From positions 2,222,001 through 2,286,000 of the forward strand of contig NZ_CP074349.1 of the NCBI RefSeq assembly GCF_018343775.1: DNA of 64,000 nt. Reading direction: 5' to 3'. The notes beneath the pieces were generated by a model, which made no database searches, was not told where the DNA came from, and worked only from the letters and a program-made list of their open reading frames with translations. Shown in pieces: positions 8,840-17,315 of this stretch; the stretch's first letter is position 1, and each line of letters begins with the position of its first letter. A program made the position numbers and the translations under genes. Origin of the DNA: Pseudomonas cichorii. Lineage in GTDB: Bacteria; Pseudomonadota; Gammaproteobacteria; Pseudomonadales; Pseudomonadaceae.

Positions 8840-9664
8840 TCAGGACAGCAGTTGTGAGAACGCCTTGTCTGCCTCCAATACCGCAGGCAGGCCTTTGAAC
8901 AGGGCATCCAGGTCGATGCCCTCCATCAACGGGCCGCTTGCTGCCTTCTGTGCTTCAGGTGTGGCGCCGCCACCGGTTTCCAGTGCGTCGGAAATCACGA
9001 TGGCCTGAGCCACGATGCGTGGCAGCGGGGCGTTGTCCGGTGCCTGGACCGGGTTGGCCTGATAGGCAATCGCCTGTTTGATGACATTCGGCAGATGCCA
9101 GCGGTTGGCAAGCTCTGCACCCACTTCCGGATAACCGAAGCCCAACTGCAGTGTTTCATTGGCTGCACGTCCTGCTGTCCCGGCCCTGGCGGCGTTGTTC
9201 AACCGTTCGGCCACTTGTGGCGCACCGGTCTGGATCAGCAGTTCACCAATGTTGTGCATGACCCCGCACGTAAAGGCGATTTCAGGATCTGCGCCGGTCT
9301 GCTTGGCCAGCATCCGGCAGATCCCCGCGACCTGGAAGCTTTTGAGCCAGAACGCCTTGAGATCGAAACTTGGCCCGGCCTTGAAAGCACCCGTCACTGC
9401 CGAGGCCATCACCAACGTGCGCAGGGTATTGAAGCCCAGACGCATGGCTGCGTCTTCGATACTGGATGATTCCCGGGAGCCGCGAAACCGTGCAGAGTTG
9501 GCCAGACGAAGTACCTTTGCGGCAATCACCGGGTCCTTCTCGATATTGCGGGCGATGCTTTCCAGGTTGGAGGAGGGGTTATCGAACTGCAGCATCAGGT
9601 CCTGGGCCACTTTGGGAATGCTGGGCAGGCTGTGCAAATCTTCAAACAGTTTTTCAAGAGTCAT
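8840..9664 (-). CDS. HDOD domain protein
   Basis: About 274 residues. An HDOD domain (a catalytically degenerate relative of HD phosphohydrolases) covers about residues 8-205: LHSLPSIPKVAQDLMLQF, then IEKDPVIAAKVLRLANSARF, IEDAAMRLGFNTLRTLVMAS and FTCGVMHNIGELLI. Such proteins take part in signalling, chemotaxis or biofilm control without a known enzymatic activity. The ATG complementary to 9662-9664 is preferred because GAGG lies nine bases upstream; an ATG three codons earlier (9673) has GAGG directly abutting it. It converges with the exported hydrolase gene across the palindrome. Confidence 0.85.
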   Translation of the reverse strand: MTLEKLFEDLHSLPSIPKVAQDLMLQFDNPSSNLESIARNIEKDPVIAAKVLRLANSARFRGSRESSSIEDAAMRLGFNTLRTLVMASAVTGAFKAGPSFDLKAFWLKSFQVAGICRMLAKQTGADPEIAFTCGVMHNIGELLIQTGAPQVAERLNNAARAGTAGRAANETLQLGFGYPEVGAELANRWHLPNVIKQAIAYQANPVQAPDNAPLPRIVAQAIVISDALETGGGATPEAQKAASGPLMEGIDLDALFKGLPAVLEADKAFSQLLS

Positions 9665-9673
9665 CGATGGCAT

Positions 9674-10197
9674 CCTCGTACGTCGGATGATTCAACGATA
9701 GTCAGTTTTTTCCTCTGTGCACGTTTGCCGATGCATTGTGAGAGGTGCATCTCAGCTCTGGCACCCTGAGCACATCATCCAGGGTATTTACGATGCGATG
9801 AGCGGCGTTGAAAAAACTGGATAAAAAGTTTATGGCATGTTTATGGTCAAGTAAGGCATGTCCTTTTGAAAAGTATGTGCACTCGCCAGAATGATCATTC
9901 AAGTCGGATTGTTCGGCACTTTATTGACGTCATTAATGAAAAAATTAAACAGGAGACGTTTTCAGACAAGGCATTTTAAATAAATGCTCAAATTGTCATG
10001 GAAAATGCATGTGTGTATGATATCAATTCGCTCCGTTTCCGGAGCAAGCTGTTGCTGAAAGCTTTCTGGATTGCAGGCACCTACTGACATATCAGCGGTT
10101 TTTGCCAATCTCCCTGGTTCGTAGAAACGACACAGTTGTCAGGCTTTTCGGGTGATTGCTATTTCGCCGTTCCGGTTTCTGCAATGGAAGTATTCTC
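9674..10197. other. Intergenic region between HDOD and chemoreceptor genes
   Basis: About 520 bp, distinctly AT-rich compared with its flanks, lying between divergent genes. A 66-codon frame on the minus strand (9702-9902) lacks coding character. No clear sigma-28 element, terminator or operator could be identified; it probably holds the divergent promoters. Confidence 0.5.
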
Positions 10198-12090
10198 ATG
10201 ATTAAAAGTTTAGGTTTCAGCAAGAAAATTCTGCTGGCGGCTGCGTTGATTGTGGTGGTCGCGTTTAGTGCGTTTATTGTCATCAACGACTATCGACAAC
10301 GCCAAACTTTGAAATCCAATGTCCTGTCCGAATTGCAACAGCTGGGCACTCTGACGACTCAGAATATTCAGACCTGGCTGGAAAGCCGTTCGCAACTGCT
10401 GCAGTCCATGGCCCAACAGATTGCTGTCGATGGCAAGGCCCTGCCTCAATTGCAACGGGCAATCGGCTTGCAGGCTTACAGCGAGAACTTCCAGCTCAGT
10501 TACTTCGGCAGCACCGAAGGCGTGATGTTTTCCATTCCGGCTGGCAATCGCGCCGCCGATTACGATCCGCGTGCCCGTGGCTGGTACAAGGCAGCGCAGA
10601 ACGCGCCCGGCATCATCGTCACCGAACCTTACATAGCCGCTTCCTCGGGCAAACTGGTGGTCACCCTGGCGACACCGGTCAAGATCCAGAATCAGTTTGC
10701 CGGTGTCGCGGGTGCGGACATTTCCCTGGACAGTATCAGCAAGACCATCAACTCCCTGAATTTCGGCGGCCATGGTTATGCGTACATTGTCAGTGCAGAG
10801 GGCAAGATCCTGATTCACCCGGACAGCAAGCTGGTCCTCAAGAACATCAGCGAAGCCTATCCGAACAACACGCCCAAGATCGTGGCCGGTGTCAGTGAAA
10901 TCACCTCCGGTGGCAAGACGGAGTTCGTCTCCTTCACGCCGGTCCAGGGCATTTCAACAGCGAACTGGTATGTCGCTCTGGTACTGGATCAGGAAGCGGC
11001 CTACTCGATGCTCAGCGAGTTCCGCACGTCGGCGATCACCGCCATGGGCGTGGTCGTACTGGTGATCATCCTGTTGCTGGGCCTGCTGATTCGTGTGCTG
11101 ATGCAGCCATTGCACCAGATGGGGCGCGCCATGCGTGACATTGCGGACGGTGAGGGCGATCTGACCAAGCGGCTGGCCATTACCTCCCAGGATGAGTTCG
11201 GTGAACTGGCGCAATCCTTCAACCACTTTGTCGAGCGTATCCATACCTCTATCCGGGAAGTGGCTTCCACTGCCGGGCAACTGGGTGAAGTCGCAACGCG
11301 AGTGGTCAAGGCGTCCAATTCGTCCATGACCAACTCCGATCAGCAATCCAATCGTACCGAAAGTGTTGCCGCAGCCATCAATCAACTGGGCGCTGCAGCC
11401 CAGGAAATCGCCCAGAATGCTGCTCGCACTTCGCAACAGTCCAGCGATGCCAGCGACCTGGCCGGTGAAGGGCAGAGCGTCGTGCAGCAGACCATTGCTG
11501 CGATGAACGAGCTTTCGGGCAAGATCAGCGAGTCGTGCGTCAACATCGAGAGCCTCAATGGCAAGACCGCCAATATCGGGCAGATTCTCGAGGTCATCAC
11601 CAGCATTTCCCAGCAGACCAACCTGCTGGCCCTCAACGCTGCCATCGAGGCGGCTCGCGCAGGTGAAGCGGGCCGTGGTTTTGCCGTGGTGGCCGATGAG
11701 GTCCGCAACCTGGCGCACCGGACTCAGGATTCTGCCCAGCAAGTGCAGACCATGATCGAAGAGTTGCAGGTCGGCGCCCGGGAAGCGGTCGTGAACATGA
11801 CCGAAAGCCAGCGTCAGAGCGAGGACAGCGTGAGCATCGCCAACCGCGCCGGTGAGCGTCTGGGCAGCGTCACCCGACGTATCGATGAAATCAACGGCAT
11901 GAACCAGTCGGTTGCTACTGCAACTGAAGAGCAGACCGCCGTTGTGGAGTCGATCAACGTCGACATCACGCATATCAACACCCTCAACCAGCAGGGTGTC
12001 GATAACCTGCGCTTGACGCTGGATGCCTGTAACCTGCTGGAAGAACAGGCCGCCCGTTTGCAACAATTGGTGGGAAGTTTCCGCATCTGA
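10198..12090 (+). CDS. Methyl-accepting chemotaxis protein with dCache sensor, PctA/B/C-like
   Basis: A 630-residue chemoreceptor, the length of P. aeruginosa PctA. It has one membrane helix at about 9-31, a periplasmic double-Cache sensor at about 35-275, a second helix at about 278-302, HAMP (about 303-355), then the MCP signalling domain with the conserved tip [23 protein letters not shown]. The sensor carries [16 protein letters not shown] and GADISLD, matching the amino-acid-binding dCache motif (Tyr, Arg-x-Trp-Tyr, Tyr, Asp), so L-amino acids are the probable ligands. The ATG at 10198 is chosen over a start 14 codons upstream because [13 protein letters not shown] matches family N-termini. 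C-terminal FRI replaces a CheR-tether pentapeptide. Confidence 0.92.
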   Translation: MIKSLGFSKKILLAAALIVVVAFSAFIVINDYRQRQTLKSNVLSELQQLGTLTTQNIQTWLESRSQLLQSMAQQIAVDGKALPQLQRAIGLQAYSENFQLSYFGSTEGVMFSIPAGNRAADYDPRARGWYKAAQNAPGIIVTEPYIAASSGKLVVTLATPVKIQNQFAGVAGADISLDSISKTINSLNFGGHGYAYIVSAEGKILIHPDSKLVLKNISEAYPNNTPKIVAGVSEITSGGKTEFVSFTPVQGISTANWYVALVLDQEAAYSMLSEFRTSAITAMGVVVLVIILLLGLLIRVLMQPLHQMGRAMRDIADGEGDLTKRLAITSQDEFGELAQSFNHFVERIHTSIREVASTAGQLGEVATRVVKASNSSMTNSDQQSNRTESVAAAINQLGAAAQEIAQNAARTSQQSSDASDLAGEGQSVVQQTIAAMNELSGKISESCVNIESLNGKTANIGQILEVITSISQQTNLLALNAAIEAARAGEAGRGFAVVADEVRNLAHRTQDSAQQVQTMIEELQVGAREAVVNMTESQRQSEDSVSIANRAGERLGSVTRRIDEINGMNQSVATATEEQTAVVESINVDITHINTLNQQGVDNLRLTLDACNLLEEQAARLQQLVGSFRI

Positions 12091-12136
12091 CGTGTGAAAC
12101 AGGGCTACTGAATATCCCCTTGAACGATTATCATCC

Positions 12137-12155
12137 GGCCAGTCTTTTACTGGCC
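12137..12155 (+). other. Hairpin between chemoreceptor and phnN genes
   Basis: GGCCAGT and ACTGGCC form a 7-bp stem over CTTTT. No T tract follows, so it is not a standard intrinsic terminator; it may protect the 3' end of the chemoreceptor transcript. Confidence 0.4.
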
Positions 12156-12212
12156 GTGGTGTGAGCGCCCCACGGTCTGTCGTTACCCGCAACGTCTGGC
12201 GAGGGTGTTTTG

Positions 12213-12779
12213 ATGGTGGGCAGGTTGATCTATCTCATCGGGCCGTCCGGCTCAGGCAAGGACAGCCTGCTGGATGCCGCACGGGAAACATTGGCCTTCA
12301 ATGATTGCCGTATCGTGCGGCGGGTCATTACCCGTTCTGCCGAGGCCGTGGGCGAAGCAGCCCAGGCCGTCAGCGTCGAACAGTTCGAGACCATGCGCGA
12401 GCAGGGCGCCTTTGCCTTGAGCTGGCAGGCTAATGGTCTGCGCTACGGAATTCCCATCGAAATAGACCAGTGGCTGCTTGAAGGCCATAACGTGCTCATC
12501 AACGGTTCAAGGGCTCACTTGCAGCAGGCGCAAGTGCGTTATCCGACGCTGCTGGCGGTGCTGCTGACGGTCGATCAGCAGGTCTTGCGTCAGCGTCTGT
12601 TGGCACGAGGACGTGAATCGGTCGCGGAAATCGAAGCAAGGCTGGAGCGCAACGCTTCCTTTGCCGTGAATGTAATGGCCAGCAATCCCTCGGTTTTCCT
12701 GCTGGATAACTCCGGCGAACTGCAACAGACCGTCAACACCCTCATTCGCTACATCAACAGCCAGCGCGAACCCGCCTGA
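12213..12779 (+). CDS. phnN: PhnN, ribose 1,5-bisphosphate phosphokinase
   Basis: A 188-residue P-loop kinase of the guanylate-kinase-like fold. Walker A is GPSGSGKDS (about residues 9-17), followed by DCRIVRRVITRSAEAVGE and LSWQANGLRYGIP, both diagnostic of PhnN. The enzyme phosphorylates ribose 1,5-bisphosphate to PRPP, the last step of carbon-phosphorus lyase-dependent phosphonate breakdown, and can also supply PRPP independently of that pathway. ATG 12213 is preferred, with GAGGGTG eight bases upstream. No other phn gene is nearby: it stands alone between a chemoreceptor gene and a hydrolase gene. Confidence 0.88.
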   Translation: MVGRLIYLIGPSGSGKDSLLDAARETLAFNDCRIVRRVITRSAEAVGEAAQAVSVEQFETMREQGAFALSWQANGLRYGIPIEIDQWLLEGHNVLINGSRAHLQQAQVRYPTLLAVLLTVDQQVLRQRLLARGRESVAEIEARLERNASFAVNVMASNPSVFLLDNSGELQQTVNTLIRYINSQREPA

Positions 12780-12936
12780 CCGAACCATCGGTCCACCAGG
12801 GCACATCCACACAAGGCTATGCCCTTATTACGGTCTAGTCTCAATTCCCACACCTTCGATGCGTCGATTGCGTATGACGTCGCGCGAATGTCGTCCTTGT
12901 TCCTGTCACTGCTGCATAACATGAGGATTGATGTTT

Positions 12937-13758
12937 ATGGGCCTGTTGAAAGTCAAAGATGGCACCGAGATCTACTACAAGGATTGGGGTTCCGGGCAAC
13001 CGGTAGTGTTCTCCCACGGCTGGCCGCTGGATGCCGATGCCTGGGATGCCCAGATGAACTTCCTGGGTCGGCTCGGCTACCGAGTCATTGCCCACGACCG
13101 GCGCGGACATGGCCGCTCAGGCCAGCCGTGGGATGGCAATGAAATGGACACTTACGCCGACGATCTGGCCGAGCTGTTCGAGGCGCTGGACCTGAAGGAT
13201 GCGGTTCTGGTCGGTCACTCCACAGGCGGCGGCGAAGTCGCCCGCTATATTGGTCGTCATGGCACTGCACGGGTCGCCAAGGCGGTGCTGATTGGCGCAG
13301 TACCGCCGATCATGCTCAAGACTGAGGCCAATCCCGACGGGCTGCCTATCGAATTCTTCGATGGCATTCGCGAGAGCGTCACGGCCAATCGTTCGCAGTT
13401 CTTCAAGGAACTGGCGATACCTTTCTATGGTTTCAACCGCGAGGGCGTCGAGGCTTCTCAGGGCACCATCGATGCGTTCTGGGCCATCGGCATGCTGGGT
13501 TCTATCAAGGGCGAGCTGGATTGCATCAAGGCATTTTCCGAAACCGATTTCACCGAAGACCTGAAGAAGTTCGATATTCCCACCTTGATCCTGCATGGCG
13601 ATGACGACCAGATCGTGCCCATAGCCGCTTCGGCTATTAAAAGTGCAGAGCTGGTGCGTGGTTCGGAGCTGAAAATCATCCCCGGTGCCTCTCATGGCAT
13701 GTGTACGACATTGATTGATGAGATCAACGGCTATCTGCTGGACTTCATCAAGCAATGA
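12937..13758 (+). CDS. Alpha/beta hydrolase, non-heme chloroperoxidase/arylesterase family
   Basis: A 273-residue cytoplasmic hydrolase. [30 protein letters not shown], nucleophile elbow [17 protein letters not shown] (Ser95) and [10 protein letters not shown] with the final His in ASHG are the hallmarks of the bacterial cofactor-free haloperoxidase/perhydrolase and arylesterase group (P. fluorescens chloroperoxidase F and esterase). Likely activity is ester hydrolysis or perhydrolysis; the physiological substrate is unknown. The ATG at 12937 fits the AGGA at 12924-12927; ATG 12931 is too close to it. Apparently monocistronic, with a repeat-rich spacer downstream. Confidence 0.85.
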   Translation: MGLLKVKDGTEIYYKDWGSGQPVVFSHGWPLDADAWDAQMNFLGRLGYRVIAHDRRGHGRSGQPWDGNEMDTYADDLAELFEALDLKDAVLVGHSTGGGEVARYIGRHGTARVAKAVLIGAVPPIMLKTEANPDGLPIEFFDGIRESVTANRSQFFKELAIPFYGFNREGVEASQGTIDAFWAIGMLGSIKGELDCIKAFSETDFTEDLKKFDIPTLILHGDDDQIVPIAASAIKSAELVRGSELKIIPGASHGMCTTLIDEINGYLLDFIKQ

Positions 13759-13901
13759 GCCGTTCGCGAATGAATGCGCTCTCATCAAACAAGACGCAAG
13801 ACCATGAATTAGAAAGTATTTTATGTAGGGTAAAAATGTTATCCGGCGTACATATCCATTATTGATATGTGCTGCTCCTACTGGTTCCGCCTTTACGGCG
13901 G

Positions 13902-13927
13902 CCCCCTTTTGTTTCGGCAAAAGGGGG
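13902..13927. repeat. 10-bp perfect stem-loop inside the composite repeat
   Basis: CCCCCTTTTG (13902-13911) and CAAAAGGGGG (13918-13927) pair exactly over TTTCGG. The smaller CCGCC-TTTAC-GGCGG hairpin (13887-13901) abuts it. Confidence 0.8.
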
Positions 13928-14129
13928 AAAACCATCCGCTCCGGTTCGGCCCCGCCTTGGGGCGGGGTTCCCTCGCTCCGGCATTGCTCCGTGGGTACGC
14001 GCCGACGGGCCTTCCATGGCCCTGCGGCGCTTGCTCGGCGTCCTGCCTCGCACCCCACTACGCAATACCTCCACTCGGCCGTCACCCACGTCGCAATCGG
14101 TGGTGTCTGGAGGATTTTTGCTCATCCCG

Positions 14130-14152
14130 GTAGGAGCGAATGAAGCTCCTAC
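14130..14152. repeat. Short hairpin related to the GAATTCATTC palindrome family
   Basis: GTAGGAGC (14130-14137) and GCTCCTAC (14145-14152) pair over GAATGAA. It looks like a shortened derivative of the palindrome family, sharing the GGAGCGAAT edge. Confidence 0.7.
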
Positions 14153-14371
14153 ACAACAATCGTGAGAGCGCCGCAGAACGCGCCGTAAAGGCGCAAGGCG
14201 GCCTCAAGCCGAACCATGAACCTGGAAACACCTGCTCCTGTTTGCTGCGCGACAGCGCGGTGCCGAGGCGGCGGGTGATCTCCTGCAACCTCAAGCAACA
14301 TACCTCTTTCGGATTGAGGCATGGACCCGCTTTTGCATGGAGACCCCGAACTCCACCCGTGAAGCTATTCC

Positions 14372-15667
14372 ATGACTGATAAAAACATGCCCGCAGCATT
14401 GCGTTTCATGTTGGCTGCGCGCCGCAGCGAACTGGAAGGCCTGGAAGGATTGGCCTCCACTTGCCAGATGGTGACGCAGGTCGGCCAGCTGGTGCATGCC
14501 CTGCAACGTGAGCGTGGTTATTCCAATATGTATCTGGGCAGCGGCAAGGCCCATCACCTGACCCAGCTTGATGTACTGACAGCCGAGGCCAAGGCCATCG
14601 AAGCCCGGGTCCTGGACTGTTTCGAGCGTATTGATCTGGACGCTGCCAGTGCATCCGACCGCGCCCGGCTGTTCAACCGTATCGCCTATGTCATGCATGG
14701 CCTGGATGAACTGCCTGGCTTGCGGCGACGCATTCGCGAGCAGCGGCTTAAGCCTCAGGACGCCACCATGGTGTTGAGCCGTCTGATCGGTGGCTTGCTG
14801 GCGGTTGTATTCGAGGCCGCTGACACCGCCATCGACCCGGTGGTTACCCGCGTTCTGGTGGCGATGTTCAATTTCATGCAGGGCAAGGAACTGGCAGGGC
14901 AGGAGCGTGCCTGTGGCGTGGGCGGCTTTCTGGCGGGCTATTTCGATGCTGCAGCTCATGACCGGCTTCAACATCTGGTGCAGAGCCAGGAGCGTTGTTT
15001 CCAGACCTTCATCCAGTTCGCCGACGACGATGCCCGACGCCTGTGGCGCAATCAGGAAAGCAGCGATTGTGTGGCGCAGCTTGGGCGTTTGCGTGGCGTG
15101 GCGTTGAAAACCTCGGAGGCCGAGAAAGTCGATTCGATGCTGTCGGAGGTCTGGTTCGACCTTAATAGCCTGCGCATTGATGCCATGCGCGATATCGAGA
15201 TCTACCTGGCCGATGGGCTGCTGGCCCGTTGTCAGGAGAGCATCAAGCAGGCTCGTGCCGATCTGGACAACCACCGCCAATTGCTCGCCCGTCTGGTGAG
15301 CCTGGAAGCTGAAGGCAGTGTCGATCAGGCGCGCCTGTTCAGTGTCCAGGCCATCGATCTGGACAGCACGCCAACCGATGGCCTGGGGCCGAACCTGGGG
15401 CGTTCGGTTCTGGATCTGTTGCAGTCTCAGACCCAGCGCCTGCTGAGCGCCAACGATGAGCTCGAAGAGGCACGACAGGCCCTCAACGAACGCAAGTTGA
15501 TCGAGCGGGCCAAGCGCCTGTTGATGGATGAACATCAGTTGAGCGAAGGCCAGGCCTACGAGCGCCTGCGCCAGTCAGCCATGGAGCGCGGCCAGCGTAT
15601 GGTCGACGTCTCCCAGACCCTGCTGGCCTTCGCCGCCGCTCGTCCTGCACCGCGCAAGCGTCACTGA
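14372..15667 (+). CDS. nasR: NasR-like nitrate-responsive ANTAR antiterminator
   Basis: A 431-residue regulator. About residues 20-310 are alpha-helical and match the NIT (nitrate- and nitrite-sensing) domain, with VHALQRERGYSNMYLGSG near the start. The C-terminal ANTAR RNA-binding domain (about 365-425) carries ALNERKLIERAKRLLMDEHQLSEGQAYERLRQSAMERG. In Klebsiella, NasR binds nitrate or nitrite and prevents termination in the leader of the nitrate assimilation operon. The next genes are nrtABC, whose leader holds an ANTAR-type hairpin overlapping a strong terminator, so the same mechanism is very likely here. The ribosome binding site before ATG 14372 is weak. Confidence 0.88.
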   Translation: MTDKNMPAALRFMLAARRSELEGLEGLASTCQMVTQVGQLVHALQRERGYSNMYLGSGKAHHLTQLDVLTAEAKAIEARVLDCFERIDLDAASASDRARLFNRIAYVMHGLDELPGLRRRIREQRLKPQDATMVLSRLIGGLLAVVFEAADTAIDPVVTRVLVAMFNFMQGKELAGQERACGVGGFLAGYFDAAAHDRLQHLVQSQERCFQTFIQFADDDARRLWRNQESSDCVAQLGRLRGVALKTSEAEKVDSMLSEVWFDLNSLRIDAMRDIEIYLADGLLARCQESIKQARADLDNHRQLLARLVSLEAEGSVDQARLFSVQAIDLDSTPTDGLGPNLGRSVLDLLQSQTQRLLSANDELEEARQALNERKLIERAKRLLMDEHQLSEGQAYERLRQSAMERGQRMVDVSQTLLAFAAARPAPRKRH

Positions 15668-15794
15668 CCCTTGTGCACTTGCGCCGGGCAAGCGGTGCAG
15701 GTCGCGCCCCAGTAATGTGCGAAACGATCCCGAGGCGCACAGCGAGCCAGACACATCTTCGCTACAAGCCACGCGATTCGTGGTTGTTGCAGAG

Positions 15795-15811
15795 CTGGCA
15801 TGCAAACTGCT
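15795..15811 (+). promoter_or_regulatory. Sigma-54 promoter of nrtABC
   Basis: CTGGCATGCAAACTGCT has GG (15797-15798) and GC (15809-15810) separated by exactly ten bases and agrees with YTGGCACG-N4-TTGCW at all but two fixed positions. The start of transcription would be near 15822. No NtrC pair of sites with the right spacing was found. Confidence 0.6.
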
Positions 15812-15870
15812 TTACAGGTTGTGCAAGCCGGGTGCTTCAAGACGAAGACTGCGGCACATAAGCGAATTCC

Positions 15871-15884
15871 GGACAACGGCGTCC
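15871..15884 (+). promoter_or_regulatory. ANTAR-type hexaloop hairpin (antiterminator) in nrt leader
   Basis: GGAC-AACGGC-GTCC: a four-base-pair stem with a six-base loop having A at position 1 and G at position 4, the known ANTAR recognition signature. Its 3' half lies inside the 5' arm of the terminator at 15875-15930, so the two structures exclude each other. The expected partner hairpin may be CTTC-AAGAC-GAAG (15835-15847), but that loop has five bases and lacks the signature. Confidence 0.6.
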
Positions 15885-15930
15885 ACACGTTCATCGGCAA
15901 AGGCCTGGAGCGTGTGTACGCCGTTTTTTT
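15875..15930 (+). terminator. Intrinsic terminator/attenuator in nrt leader
   Basis: AACGGCGT (15875-15882) pairs with ACGCCGTT (15918-15925), continued inward by ACACG (15885-15889) with CGTGT (15911-15915). A run of seven T ends at 15930. It stands 23 bp before the nrtA start. Confidence 0.82.
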
Positions 15931-15953
15931 ATGCGTGTTTTTGGGGGAGTGAT

Positions 15954-17288
15954 ATGGACGAGAAGCCAGATAGCCACGAGCAAGACAGCCCGGAAAATGC
16001 GCCTCGGCGGTCTTTCCTCAAACAGTCGCTGGGCTTGCTGGGCGGCGGTGCGGCATTGAGCATTCTGCCGCCAGGCTTGCAGTCCGTGGTCTGGGCTGCT
16101 GGCACCGATGGCCTGGAAACCACCAGTGCCAAGCTGGGGTTCATTGCCCTGACCGACGCTGCGCCGCTGTTCGTGGCTGACGAGAAAGGTCTGTTCGCCA
16201 AATACGGCATGACCGGTGTCGAAGTGCTGAAACAGTCTTCCTGGGGCACCACACGCGACAACCTGGTGCTGGGCTCGGCCAGTAATGGCATCGATGGTGC
16301 ACACATCCTGACGCCCATGCCTTATCTGATCGCCGCAGGCAAGATCACCCCCAATAACAGGCCGGTGCCGATGTACATCCTGGCGCGCCTGAATGTGGGT
16401 GGTCAGTGTATTTCCGTTGGCAACGAATACGCTGACCTTAAGCTGGGCCTCGACTCGGCACCTTTCAAGGCTGCACTGGATGCCAAGAAAGCAGCAGGCA
16501 AGAGCATCAACGCCGCAATGACTTTCCCTGGCGGCACCCATGACCTGTGGATGCGCTACTGGCTGGCGGCCGGTGGCATCGACCCGAACAAAGACCTGTC
16601 GACCATCGTCGTGCCGCCACCGCAAATGGTCGCGAACATGAAGGTCGGCAGCATGGACAGCTTCTGTGTGGGCGAGCCGTGGAACGGGCAACTGGTCAAT
16701 CAGAAGATCGGCTACACCGCCAACACCACCAGCGAAATCTGGAACAACCACCCGGAAAAAGCTCTGGCGTTGCGTGCCGATTATGTAGATGCCAACCCCA
16801 ATGCGGCCAAAGCCTTGCTCAAGGCAGTGATGGAAGCACAGATGTTCTGCGATCAGCCTGAAAACAAGGAAGAGGTCGCCAAGATCTGCGCCAAGCGCCG
16901 CTGGATCAACGCACCTTACGAAGACATTGTGCAGCGCATGAAAGGCAACTTCGATTACGGCACCGGTAAGGTCGTGGAAAACAGCCAGTTCATGATGCGC
17001 TACTGGAACGAGTTCGCGTCCTACCCGTTCAAGAGCCATGACCTGTGGTTCCTCACCGAGAACAAACGCTGGGGCTACCTGCCGCAGGGCTTCGACAGCC
17101 AGGCGCTGGTGGACAAGGTCAACCGCGAAGACATCTGGCGCAAGGCTGCAGCTGAACTGAATGTACCGGCGGCACAGATTCCGGCCTCCACCTCGCGTGG
17201 TATCGAGAGGTTCTTCGATGGCAAGACCTTTGATCCGCAAAACCCGCAGGCCTATCTGGACAGCCAGACCATCAAGGCTTTGTCCTGA
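15954..17288 (+). CDS. nrtA: NrtA, nitrate ABC transporter substrate-binding protein (Tat-exported)
   Basis: A 444-residue binding protein of the NrtA/CmpA family. The N-terminus has a twin-arginine signal, PRRSFLKQSLGLLGGGAAL with RR at residues 18-19, so it is exported folded. Family motifs include KLGFIALTDAAPLFVADEKGLFAKYG and the C-terminal FDYGTGKVVENSQFMMRYWNEFASYPFKSHDLWFLTE. Specificity for nitrate rather than bicarbonate or cyanate is inferred from the neighbouring NasR-like gene. The ATG at 15954 has GGGGGAG upstream; earlier in-frame starts would lie inside the terminator leader. First gene of nrtABC. Confidence 0.9.
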   Translation: MDEKPDSHEQDSPENAPRRSFLKQSLGLLGGGAALSILPPGLQSVVWAAGTDGLETTSAKLGFIALTDAAPLFVADEKGLFAKYGMTGVEVLKQSSWGTTRDNLVLGSASNGIDGAHILTPMPYLIAAGKITPNNRPVPMYILARLNVGGQCISVGNEYADLKLGLDSAPFKAALDAKKAAGKSINAAMTFPGGTHDLWMRYWLAAGGIDPNKDLSTIVVPPPQMVANMKVGSMDSFCVGEPWNGQLVNQKIGYTANTTSEIWNNHPEKALALRADYVDANPNAAKALLKAVMEAQMFCDQPENKEEVAKICAKRRWINAPYEDIVQRMKGNFDYGTGKVVENSQFMMRYWNEFASYPFKSHDLWFLTENKRWGYLPQGFDSQALVDKVNREDIWRKAAAELNVPAAQIPASTSRGIERFFDGKTFDPQNPQAYLDSQTIKALS

Positions 17289-17315
17289 TAGTGGCCACTC
17301 GCTTGGGAGAAATCG

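Larger units (their letters stand above)
13759..14371. repeat. Repeat-rich non-coding spacer (composite dispersed repeats)
   Basis: A 613-bp region with no convincing gene. It holds a degenerate copy of the GAATGAAT palindrome (about 13763-13782), a short AT-rich stretch, then a GC-rich block (about 13875-14055) beginning with two hairpins: CCGCC/GGCGG at 13887-13901 and a 10-bp stem at 13902-13927. Wording such as GGTTCCGCCTTTACGGCGG resembles dispersed intergenic repeats of P. fluorescens and P. syringae genomes. Another hairpin lies at 14130-14152. All three plus-strand frames stay open across parts of the block (13862-14165), a by-product of its composition. Confidence 0.6.
15668..15953 (+). 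promoter_or_regulatory. nrtABC control region and leader
   Basis: A 286-bp region with, in order, a hairpin at 15764-15787 (CCACG/CGTGG core with a further CAA/TTG pairing), a sigma-54-like promoter at 15795-15811, a CTTC-AAGAC-GAAG hairpin at 15835-15847, an ANTAR-type hairpin at 15871-15884 and an intrinsic terminator at 15875-15930. GGGGGAG at 15943 is the nrtA ribosome binding site. The arrangement suggests nitrogen-controlled initiation plus nitrate-controlled antitermination. Confidence 0.65.

Noticed and set aside
9702..9902. 66-codon frame in the HDOD-chemoreceptor gap
   Set aside because: AT-rich, no ribosome binding site or conserved feature seen; treated as non-coding.
12137..12155. 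Intrinsic terminator after the chemoreceptor gene
   Set aside because: The stem is good but no T run follows; kept only as a hairpin.
13862..14165. Three overlapping plus-strand frames in the repeat-rich gap
   Set aside because: All three frames are open at once over hairpin repeats, which indicates composition rather than a gene.
15671..15700. NtrC-like dyad (TGCAC and GGTGCA) upstream of nrtA
   Set aside because: The half-sites are about 26 bp end to end instead of 17, and the intervening CTTGC/GCAAG pairing explains the symmetry better.
15891..17240. Long open frame antisense to nrtA (449 codons)
   Set aside because: Lies wholly opposite a well-supported gene. It is a by-product of high GC at third positions, and its translation shows no domain or plausible start.
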